DNA from: Nannocystis sp. RBIL2
GTDB lineage: Bacteria > Myxococcota_A > Polyangia > Nannocystales > Nannocystaceae
Length of the DNA stretch: 64,000 nt
NCBI RefSeq assembly: GCF_026626745.1
Contig: NZ_JAPNJW010000002.1
Location: 4,240,151 to 4,304,150, forward strand
Direction: 5' to 3'
Shown here: positions 17,472 to 26,577 of the stretch, in pieces
Numbering within the stretch: the stretch's first letter is position 1
Layout: each line of letters opens with the position of its first letter
Translations under genes and position numbers: made by a program
The notes under the pieces: generated by a model
The model's input: only the letters and a program-made list of their open reading frames with translations
Database searches by the model: none
Told to the model about the DNA's origin: nothing

Positions 17472-17911
17472 ATGATGGACAACGACGAGAACTTGGACAG
17501 CGCGGCGCGCTTGTTTGGGACCGGAGGTGCCGAGAGGCGGCTGGTTTACGCTGCAGGTCTCGGGATTCGTTCTACCTTGGAAGCGCTGAGCCCGGCGATA
17601 CGGTGCAGCTCGACTTCAAGCCCCCGGTGGAGCTGTGGCGCAGGAAATGGGCTGTCGACGACGCAGGAGAGTTAGCGAGCCACGTGGACGTGTAGCCGGC
17701 CCGCCCCGCGTAGAGCGAGACGCCGTAAATCGGACGCATACACGTGGACGTGTGCAGGGCGAGCGGTCTATCGTGCAGGATTTACGCGAAGGCCGGCGTC
17801 AACGCGCGGACGCCGAAGGTGGAAGTCGAAGCTGGCAAGCGCTGGCGCGACGGGTCCGACCCCCTGGTGAACTTCGCCGAGGTGATAAACATCACCTCGC
17901 AACTCTCCTGA
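17472..17911 (+). pseudogene. multiply frameshifted gene of unknown family
   Basis: A near-perfect Shine-Dalgarno GGAGGTGA (17463-17470) precedes ATG ATG at 17472 and a good start (MMDNDENLDSAARLFGTGG). The frame then degenerates, but natural-looking protein continues in other frames: GWFTLQVSGFVLPWKR, then EPGDTVQLDFKPPVELWRRK followed by WAVDDAGEL, then YAKAGVNARTPKVEVEAGKR followed by WRDGSDPLVNFAEVIN and a stop at 17909-17911. At least three frameshifts and a short duplication (CACGTGGACGTGT at about 17682 and 17741) break it. The family is not recognised. GC falls here at the edge of the lower-GC island. Confidence 0.45.
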
Positions 17912-18045
17912 AAGTCAAGGCCGCTCAACAGCGTCCTCGGCGCTGTCACGCTAGCGAGCCATGCTCCGCCAGTGTAGTCCGGGCACAGCCGTGCCGACTC
18001 GACGGCTCGTCGTACAGGCACAGACGGGGAGTCGGTCGACCGGAA

Positions 18046-18687
18046 TCATCCGATGCGGGCGATTCCGAGAGTTCGGAGGAGTTTGTCGAGACTCCGCGAG
18101 CCCTGTTGGCCTGGTCCAAAGGCACGGGCGCGGTCGAAGTCGACGGCCTCGAACAATCGGGGCCCGTCGACGGTCTTCGAGTACTGACGGCCGAGAAGGC
18201 GATCGAGCTCAACACAGCCCTTGCGATCGCGGGCCCCCATGCTTCCCTCGAAGCACACAAAATTCGGTGCGACCCGGAATTTTCGGGACGCGAAAAGACC
18301 TCTGGCGTCGGCAAGGATCCACGCTTCGAATGTCCGATCCGCTATGACTACATGCACATCAACGGATCCGACCTGGGCGATAATGGCAGAATGAAGCGCC
18401 TTGGCGAATTCTCCGGCACATTCCGCACGCTGCTCACGATCGATACATAGGATGACCCTCGCGCGACCGGCTGCGATATGCGCCTTCACTTTAGGAGCAA
18501 CCATCTTAGCAATCGCTAGGACCGTCATGTGCGAACCTATGCCGTTGAGGTTGGTCGGATGCAGCGGTGGGCAATCGGGAACAAGCTTTTTCTTATGAAG
18601 CAGTGGAAGCGCCTTGAACTCCGTTTCCCCTTCGACAATTAGACCGATAGTTGGCTGAACCACGCGAGAGGTGAGTCGCCGGCTCAT
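18046..18687 (-). CDS. DUF4276-family Toprim-like protein (putative nuclease of a defence pair)
   Basis: A 213-residue protein whose start overlaps the stop of the ATPase gene as ATGA (18684-18687), so the two are translationally coupled. Motifs fit DUF4276, a Toprim-fold family: IGLIVEGETEFKALPLL (conserved Glu), VILCIDREQR (acidic pair) and VVIADRTFEAWILAD. Toprim subunits paired with SMC-like ATPases act as nucleases in OLD/Gabija-type and PARIS-type systems. A nuclease or effector role here is inferred from that pairing. GC is clearly lower than flanking genes (about 50-58 % in sampled lines). Confidence 0.78.
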   Translation of the reverse strand: MSRRLTSRVVQPTIGLIVEGETEFKALPLLHKKKLVPDCPPLHPTNLNGIGSHMTVLAIAKMVAPKVKAHIAAGRARVILCIDREQRAECAGEFAKALHSAIIAQVGSVDVHVVIADRTFEAWILADARGLFASRKFRVAPNFVCFEGSMGARDRKGCVELDRLLGRQYSKTVDGPRLFEAVDFDRARAFGPGQQGSRSLDKLLRTLGIARIG

Positions 18688-20336
18688 GCTTCGCTCTCCG
18701 GAATCCCACCGAGAGTGCCATCCATCCATACCTCACCGAGTTTTTGTCCGCTCTCAGCCAGAATAGCGCTCAACGCACGCTCCTTCTCAGTGGCAGCTGT
18801 CACACGAGTGCCCATCTCCCCGTGATTCTCGACAATGTAAAGAGCTCCAGGATCCTGGATAGCATCAATAAGAGTGGGAGAATGGGTCGTCAGCAGTAGC
18901 GGGGCATTTCGAGTGGCGCTCTGAGCTCGCAGCATCAACTTCCGCAAGGCCCATGGATGCAACGCGTTCTCCGGCTCCTCGATCGCCAGCACGGTGTTGT
19001 CGCCTGCCCCCTCAAGCACGAGCAGCAGGGCGAGCGCATGCATGACTCCGTCTGAGACATTGCCCTGACCCAGGCCTTCGTCGATGTGCTTTTCCTTGAA
19101 GCGCAACGCAACCTGCCCCGGCAAAAGGTGAACGGTGTCTATGTCCTCGATACGAGGGTAGACTTCCTGAAGTCCAGTCAAAACGCGCTTGAAAACAGCA
19201 GATGTTTTTCGCAGTCGCTCGACAGCGAGCGGTAGTCCTTCCCCTGCAGTACCGATCAATCGACCGTGTCGAGATCCTTGCAGGTAGGCGTCACTACGGA
19301 GGGCCGATGCATCGAGGCGGAGCCGAGTGACCGGCAGAAGTGGACCTATACCAAGCAAGCGGGGCAAAATATTGAGGAGGAGACTCCGCGTCCCCTCGGT
19401 CTTCCACCTATTTACCCATTCCAAGAATCCGTGAGGCTCGTCGATGACGGTGCCTTCATCGATACGCTTGACGACGTCTTTCTCGCAGATAACCACCAGG
19501 TCTTTCTTCCTTGGAGAAGACAGGCGGAATTCCTGGCGGTCAATCTTTACGTCTCCAGCCACCTCACCTCCGCTGAGCCGGATGTCCACAGTCATCCTAA
19601 GGGGGGAATGGGACCAGCGATAGGAATGGACGTTCGAGGACAGAGCGAAGCGGATATAGCGGCACCTCCTCTTGGCACGTCGCACAAGGTGGTCGTACCC
19701 TCCATGCAGTTCGATCGGCTCAGTCACCCCCTCGGATAGGATATCCAGAAATATGGAAAGAGCTTGGAGGATATTTGTCTTACCTGCGCCGTTCGGCCCC
19801 ACGAACACCATCAATGGATGGAGATCGAGCTTCAGGTGCTTGATGGATTTAAAGTTCTCAACTTCAAACCATGAGGGCCCGAGTGTTTCGAGGGCATCGA
19901 CGGTCTCGAAGCCCGTGAGCTCATCGCGCCAGCCACGAATGGCTGCGGCACGTCTATTCGCAGTGCTATCGGCGAGGCCCGCATACTTTCTGATCCGCTC
20001 CGCGATATTTGATAAGTCTGGAGGCGCAGAGCCAAAGAGTCCCGGCGCGAGGCGCTGGACGAGCTTGGATGTTTCCAGGACCTGCGTCCACGCGGCCGCC
20101 TGCTTGGCCTTCGACCTCGCGGCAATGACACGCTTGCCGGCGGCCGTTAGGGACCAGGTATCCCCCTCGTGAGTGGCAAGGTCGAGAAGCTCGGCAGCAT
20201 GGAGGGCGTACGCCAACGCCCGCGGCTGAAAGCCAGTTTGTTCTTGCAGAGCGACGCGAGTTAAACCGCCCTCGGCTAGCCCAGCGAGGGCCGAACGGAT
20301 GTTAGCGAGGCTGGCCTGCGGAACTTCGAGCGCCAT
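18684..20336 (-). CDS. winged-helix plus AAA15/OLD-type ATPase of a defence pair
   Basis: A 550-residue protein. Residues 8-75 look like a winged helix-turn-helix (IRSALAGLAEGGLTRVALQE, LLDLATHEGDTWSLTAAGKR). Residues about 150-530 form an SMC/OLD-like ABC ATPase: WFEVENFKSIKHLKLDL, Walker A VGPNGAGKTN (about 178-187), a signature-like VSDGVMHAL, Walker B VLAIEEPENALHP (about 448) and the H-switch TTHSP. It lies directly upstream of a DUF4276 Toprim-like gene with a 4-bp overlap. An ATPase sensor with a Toprim effector is the logic of several anti-phage systems. The N-terminal winged helix is unusual and could give DNA binding or autoregulation. ATG at 20336; no clear ribosome-binding site. 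Confidence 0.85.
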   Translation of the reverse strand: MALEVPQASLANIRSALAGLAEGGLTRVALQEQTGFQPRALAYALHAAELLDLATHEGDTWSLTAAGKRVIAARSKAKQAAAWTQVLETSKLVQRLAPGLFGSAPPDLSNIAERIRKYAGLADSTANRRAAAIRGWRDELTGFETVDALETLGPSWFEVENFKSIKHLKLDLHPLMVFVGPNGAGKTNILQALSIFLDILSEGVTEPIELHGGYDHLVRRAKRRCRYIRFALSSNVHSYRWSHSPLRMTVDIRLSGGEVAGDVKIDRQEFRLSSPRKKDLVVICEKDVVKRIDEGTVIDEPHGFLEWVNRWKTEGTRSLLLNILPRLLGIGPLLPVTRLRLDASALRSDAYLQGSRHGRLIGTAGEGLPLAVERLRKTSAVFKRVLTGLQEVYPRIEDIDTVHLLPGQVALRFKEKHIDEGLGQGNVSDGVMHALALLLVLEGAGDNTVLAIEEPENALHPWALRKLMLRAQSATRNAPLLLTTHSPTLIDAIQDPGALYIVENHGEMGTRVTAATEKERALSAILAESGQKLGEVWMDGTLGGIPESEA

Positions 20337-20380
20337 GGGTCGCCGGAGGATACCATAGTCAGCGGAGCCGAGCAGACAGG

Positions 20381-20394
20381 TACCCGGGCGGGTA
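20381..20394 (-). promoter_or_regulatory. possible operator upstream of the winged-helix ATPase
   Basis: TACCCG-GG-CGGGTA is an inverted repeat with perfect 6-bp arms, 44 bp upstream of the ATPase start. Given the winged helix in that protein, an autoregulatory site is conceivable. There is no direct support beyond symmetry and position. Confidence 0.25.
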
Positions 20395-20541
20395 TGCCCG
20401 CGACTGCGGCACGAACGCCCGCTTCTCCGTCCGTCCTGTTCGAGATGACCGTCCCTCCGTCAGCCCACACGCGCGCACCGCGCCTGTTCTCCCGAAGCGA
20501 CTGCCTGGCCGTGCTGGCTAGAGGGCGAGAGCGGCTGGTCG

Positions 20542-21966
20542 TCAGCGGGCCGCGAGCCCCGCGAGGAACTCCGCGACCTCCTTGCGCCGCTTCGACTTCG
20601 CGTGGGCGGCGGCGGTCTTGCCCTTGTCGTCGACCGCGTCGACGCGGGCCCCGGCCGCGAGCAGCCGCTTGACGAGCGCCATGCTACCGAACGCCGCGGC
20701 CATCATCAGCGGCGTCTCGCCGTACCACGGCACGTTGGGGTCCGCGCCGGCGCGCAGCAGGCTCTCGAGCATCAACAGGTAGTCGGCCTCGGGCGCGTGG
20801 TCGGAGAAGCTCGAGCTGTTGAGCATGGACGCGATGATGCTCTCGGGCGTGCCCCACTTGCCGTCGAGCAGCGGGGTGGCCCCGCGCTCGAGCAGGAGCG
20901 CGACGATGCTGGCCGCGTTGGCGCTCAGCGCATAGCCGAGGATCCGGCCCCCGCTCGGGCCGAGGGTGTTGGCGTCGACGCCGGCGTCGAGGAAGGCGCG
21001 CACGACGTCGGTGTGCTGGTTCTGCATCGCCGGGATGATGAGCGGCTCGTCGTATTGATTGCGCACGTCGAGCAGCGACTTGTCGGCCGCGAGCAGGCGC
21101 GACACCGTCGCCGCGTCGCCGGCCTCGACCGCCGCGAACAGCTCCTCCTGCGGCTTCGAGCCCGTCTTGCGCACCTTCCGGCGCTCGAGGAACCCCGATT
21201 CGTCGAACGCGAGCGAGCCGTCCTGCAGGGAGTTGCGGTAGTCGACGAGGTACGCGGCGATGTTCTCGGCGAGGGGGCCGAGCGGGCCCTCGGTCTTCTC
21301 CCACTTGACGATCTGGCCCCTGGCGCCGTTCGGTCCCGGGTCCAGGTCGGCGCACATCAGGTTGCCGCCGCCGTCCTCGGCGATGGGGATGAAGCCGCGG
21401 CTCCACCACACGAAGCGGATGCTGCCCGCGTCCTTGTCGAGCGCGCGCGGCTTGGCCTTCTTGAACGCGCCCTCGTCGACGAGCTCGTTGAGGCCGGTCC
21501 ACCGGTCGTATGCCAGCGGCAGGTCGAGCAGCGTGTACTCCATGAAGGACCGGCTCGGGTGCCCGAGGCCGCCGGCGAAGTGCGCCTTCAATGTGTCCTC
21601 GAAGGCCTCCCCGTACTCCTCTTCCCAGCGGGCCTGCGCCGCGCTGGCGTCCTTGGGCGCGCGAGGCGGCTCCGGGCGGAAGTTCTCCGTGTCGTTCTCG
21701 GCGAACCAGTTGTCCACGAACTGCCAGTGGTCGGCCATGATGTCGCGCAGCGTCGCGACGTGATCGCTGAGCCCCGGCGTCTTCTTCGCGGCTGTCTTCT
21801 TCGCCGTCGATTTCTTCGCGGCTGTCTTCTTGGCGGCAGTCTTCTTCGCGGCAGTCTTCTTCGCCGCCGTCTTCTTCGCCGCCTTGGCCGTGGCTTTCTT
21901 CGCCGCCGCCTTTTTTGAAAATGCCGTCTTCGACGCGGATGATTTCGCCTTCGCCGTCTTCTTCAT
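20542..21966 (-). CDS. histone H1-like tail fused to SMI1/KNR4 domain and ankyrin repeats
   Basis: A 474-residue protein. Residues 1-63 are a Lys/Ala tail made of KKTAA repeats, as in bacterial histone H1-like proteins, which bind DNA without sequence preference. Residues about 66-270 resemble an SMI1/KNR4 domain (HWQFVDNWFAEN, WTGLNELVDEGAF, SRGFIPIAEDGGGNLMCADL). This is the fold of many toxin-immunity proteins. Residues about 275-474 form four to five ankyrin repeats (EELFAAVEAGDAATVSRLLA, ADPNVPWYGETPLMMAAAFG). No transmembrane segment is present. GGGAG precedes the ATG. The combination suggests a protein held on the chromosome by its tail with two protein-binding modules; the partner is unknown. 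Confidence 0.85.
   Translation of the reverse strand: MKKTAKAKSSASKTAFSKKAAAKKATAKAAKKTAAKKTAAKKTAAKKTAAKKSTAKKTAAKKTPGLSDHVATLRDIMADHWQFVDNWFAENDTENFRPEPPRAPKDASAAQARWEEEYGEAFEDTLKAHFAGGLGHPSRSFMEYTLLDLPLAYDRWTGLNELVDEGAFKKAKPRALDKDAGSIRFVWWSRGFIPIAEDGGGNLMCADLDPGPNGARGQIVKWEKTEGPLGPLAENIAAYLVDYRNSLQDGSLAFDESGFLERRKVRKTGSKPQEELFAAVEAGDAATVSRLLAADKSLLDVRNQYDEPLIIPAMQNQHTDVVRAFLDAGVDANTLGPSGGRILGYALSANAASIVALLLERGATPLLDGKWGTPESIIASMLNSSSFSDHAPEADYLLMLESLLRAGADPNVPWYGETPLMMAAAFGSMALVKRLLAAGARVDAVDDKGKTAAAHAKSKRRKEVAEFLAGLAAR
21778..21905 (-). repeat. 15-bp tandem-like repeats encoding KKTAA
   Basis: Degenerate 15-bp units (TTCTTCGCGGCTGTC and variants on the plus strand) encode the Lys/Ala tail. 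Such tracts change copy number easily. Confidence 0.8.
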
Positions 21967-22163
21967 CGAATCTCCCGGGGCTCGGTTTGGGGGTGGATGC
22001 CGAGTTGGATCTCAGTGACGATGCAGCGAAACGTGTTCTACGAGATGAGCGGCGAGGATGGCAAGCGCTCGCGCGGCGTACGGCCAATCCGCGTCCGTGT
22101 CGCGGCGCTCTGGTCCGCTCCCCCGGGGCTGCGTCCAGGCGCTTCCCGATGACGACGAGCGTG

Positions 22164-22190
22164 CCCCCTCGTGACCGCGTCACGAGGGGG
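22164..22190 (-). terminator. perfect 11-bp hairpin between two lipoprotein-side genes
   Basis: CCCCCTCGTGA / TCACGAGGGGG with a CCGCG loop lies 66 nt past the stop of the beta-helix lipoprotein gene and upstream of the KKTAA-repeat gene. Very stable; no T-run. The most likely role is termination between the two genes. Confidence 0.55.
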
Positions 22191-22255
22191 GAATCATGCG
22201 CTGCACGCCGAGCGAGGCCCGGCGACGCGCGCACATCGTCCGACACGGGCGCGGC

Positions 22256-23512
22256 TCATTCCCAGCACAGCGGGACTACGATCGGCTCGCGCATCGTGAA
22301 GTCGAGCTCGTCGAGCTCGATGACCTCGAACGACTCGTCGGGCCACACCAGGTTGCCGTTGCACGACGCGAAGTAATGCGAGTCCTCGAGGCGGATCTTC
22401 GTATAACCCGGGTGGCCGGCCCACATCAGCGCGTTGGACAGCGGCGCGCCGCGGCCCTGGTCCTCGCAGATGTTCTCGCGGCAGCGGGTGCGGCGGAACA
22501 CCACCCCGTCGCTCCCGGCGTAGTCGGAGAAGCAGCCGTTCCCCATCCGGATCGCGTCGACGTCCTCGACCACGCCGAGCGCCAGGTCGCCGTCGAAGAT
22601 CACCCCCACCCCCGACGGCGAGTTGTTGCCGTCGATCATGCCGCGGCGGATCTCCACGTCCACCGACTGGTAGATGTTGACGTTGTCCTCGGGCCACGAG
22701 CTGGCCTGCGGGTTTATCACCGAGAAGTCCTCGAGCACCCCGCCGTTCGACTTGTCGAACTGCACCAGCTGCCCGCGCGGGAACGGCCCGCGGAAATCAT
22801 GGCCCTCGAGGAAGCTCAGCTCCGCGTCCGGGCACTCCACGAGGTAGATCCCGCTCGAGCCGCGGACCAGGCGGGCGCCGGTGACGACCGGGCGGGCCGA
22901 GCCGTAGCACTCGATGTTGTTGAGGCCGTCCGACGGGTTTTGCCCCTCGGCGGGGGCGCCGGTGTGCTCGATCGCCACGTTCTCGATGTGGATGTCGTCC
23001 GAGCCGCCGCCGATCGCGATCCCCGGCCCGCCGGCGTGCTCGATCCACACGTTGCGGATCGTGACCCCCGCGTGGCCCTCGACCGTGATCGCCGGGCCGC
23101 GGGTCGACACGATGTGCAGGTTCTCGATCACCTGGTCGTCGGCCTCGACGACGATCGGCCCGCTCTCGCCCAGCACGCAGGCGGGCAGGTCGCCCGTGGT
23201 CGACGTGCCCGTCCCGGTGCTCGGATCGGTGCTCGCGGCGGAGGTGGTCTCCGTGGTCTCGGCCGTGGTCGCGCTGGTCGTCGTCGGCTCGAAGGTCGTC
23301 GCGGTGGAGCTCGTGGTCGGGTCCGCAGCGCCGCTCGTGCCGGTGGTGTCGGAGGTCGACGCCTCGACGGTGGTGCCGCCGCTGGTCTCGGAGCCGCTGC
23401 CCGTCTCGCCCGCCGGGGCCCCACCACCGCACGCAGCGGCGCCGAGGATCGCCGCGGCGATCAACGTCCCTTGCGGGGCTCGTCTTGCGTTGAAAAGCCG
23501 GAGAGAAATCAT
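22256..23512 (-). CDS. lipoprotein with Ser/Thr linker and parallel beta-helix
   Basis: 418 residues. The signal peptide (RLFNARRAPQGTLIAAAILG) ends in GAAAC, the lipidation Cys. A Thr/Ser linker of about 75 residues follows. The rest has repeating short strands and turns characteristic of right-handed parallel beta-helix proteins (VIENLHIVSTRGPAITVEGH, VTIRNVWIEHAGGPGIAIGG, IHIENVAIEHTG, VDVEIRRGMIDGNNSPSGVG). Such helices are found in pectate-lyase-like enzymes and adhesins. No pectinase catalytic residues can be assigned, so surface binding or glycan processing are both open. Anchored in the cell envelope. Six or more Cys in the C-terminal third may form disulfides. Confidence 0.82.
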   Translation of the reverse strand: MISLRLFNARRAPQGTLIAAAILGAAACGGGAPAGETGSGSETSGGTTVEASTSDTTGTSGAADPTTSSTATTFEPTTTSATTAETTETTSAASTDPSTGTGTSTTGDLPACVLGESGPIVVEADDQVIENLHIVSTRGPAITVEGHAGVTIRNVWIEHAGGPGIAIGGGSDDIHIENVAIEHTGAPAEGQNPSDGLNNIECYGSARPVVTGARLVRGSSGIYLVECPDAELSFLEGHDFRGPFPRGQLVQFDKSNGGVLEDFSVINPQASSWPEDNVNIYQSVDVEIRRGMIDGNNSPSGVGVIFDGDLALGVVEDVDAIRMGNGCFSDYAGSDGVVFRRTRCRENICEDQGRGAPLSNALMWAGHPGYTKIRLEDSHYFASCNGNLVWPDESFEVIELDELDFTMREPIVVPLCWE

Positions 23513-23720
23513 CGGGGGATGCTAGTGGAGTCGGGCTTTGATTGCACCCCCACGAATGCGTACAGCGCCGGCGCGAGGCCGCGCAGCGGCGATCATGGGG
23601 GCGCTCGGGGGCCCGACGGCTCCGACTCGGGGTGGCCCGGCTACGGCCGACCTCTCGCGGGATTCTCGGTGATTGATAGCAGTCACCGCGCGACTGCCGA
23701 CAAATTCACGCCCCGCGCGA

Positions 23721-24221
23721 CTACTCCGCCGCGGCGACCTTCTCGATCCCCGCCACGCGCGGCCAGCCGAACAGGCCCGGGCGCACCACGAGGACCACGC
23801 GATCGCCGACGGCGAGGCCGACCACGTGCGGGTTCAGGCGCGAGACCTCGATCTCGTCGCCGCCTGCACGGAAGTCGCGGAACACCAGCGCGTCCGCCCC
23901 CTTGCGCGCCCTCGCCTCGCGCAGCACTTCGGACGGGTGGCGCTCGAGCGGTCCGCCGCCGAGGAACGCGTTGGCCAGCAGCCCGGCCGCCAGGACCCAC
24001 AGCGGCGGCGCGATCGCCACGAACCAGAAGCCCGCCGAGCGCGCTCGGACCATCGGCGGCGTGCGCCAGACCAGCGCCGCGACCACCACCCCGGCGGCCA
24101 GGAGCACGAACCACGGGCCCCGGTCGATCGTGTCGGCCACGCGCCACGCGACGATCGCCGGGCCGATCGCGGCCAGCAGCACCAGGTACATGCGGATCGA
24201 ATCGGAAGAGGAGCTCGCCAC
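23721..24221 (-). CDS. small integral membrane protein
   Basis: 166 residues with GTG start at 24221 (ATG alternative at 24190). Three hydrophobic helices are visible (MYLVLLAAIGPAIVAWRV, WFVLLAAGVVVAALVW, FWFVAIAPPLWVLAAGLLAN). A soluble C-terminal part with beta-strand character follows (DALVFRDFRAGGDEIEVSRL). The family is not recognised; its layout recalls small NfeD-like membrane proteins but without a matching motif. It stands alone between two non-coding stretches. Confidence 0.55.
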   Translation of the reverse strand: MASSSSDSIRMYLVLLAAIGPAIVAWRVADTIDRGPWFVLLAAGVVVAALVWRTPPMVRARSAGFWFVAIAPPLWVLAAGLLANAFLGGGPLERHPSEVLREARARKGADALVFRDFRAGGDEIEVSRLNPHVVGLAVGDRVVLVVRPGLFGWPRVAGIEKVAAAE

Positions 24222-24713
24222 GGCCGCGCCTAGCGTGCCGAGCCGACGCGGGCCCCGTCAAGCCCGGTCGTATACGCCCGCCCTCGCCTTTCCGGGGCCG
24301 CTCCCGTCCGCGGCACGGTCGCAAGGGTCGACCTCGCCCCTCCGTCGCACGACCCCGGCCCGTATGTCGACACCCCTCCTCTCGGGCCTCGCTCCAATGA
24401 GCGGAGCCCTGCCGGCCGCCCGGTCGCTCGCCGCCGTCACGACTGCTGACATCGATTGTCGGTCCCGGGCGCCGCCACCGCCGCATCCACGCTCTCGCGT
24501 CGGCCAGCCGGAGGCGCGTGCCGCGACCGGCACTGCGAGGATTCGCCGGTCCGCGGCTCGCTACGCGGGCAGAGCCGCGTGGACGGGCGCGATCCTGCGC
24601 CTACGATGTGATCGTTGTCGACGGCTCCGATGTCGCCCACGGCGCCAGCTTGTCGCCTCACCGGCCGGCGCTAGCATGCAAATCAGCGCAGTCTGCTCTC
24701 CGTCGGCCCACGT
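24222..24713. other. intergenic stretch, nothing recognised
   Basis: 492 bp between the divergent membrane-protein gene and the glycosidase-like gene. All frames are Arg/Pro-rich shadows. No hairpin, promoter box or remnant could be supported. Confidence 0.4.
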
Positions 24714-26534
<1,821 letters not shown>

Positions 26535-26577
26535 CGCGCTGCCCGGCGGCGGGTCTGTTCACGACAGGAGAATGAAG

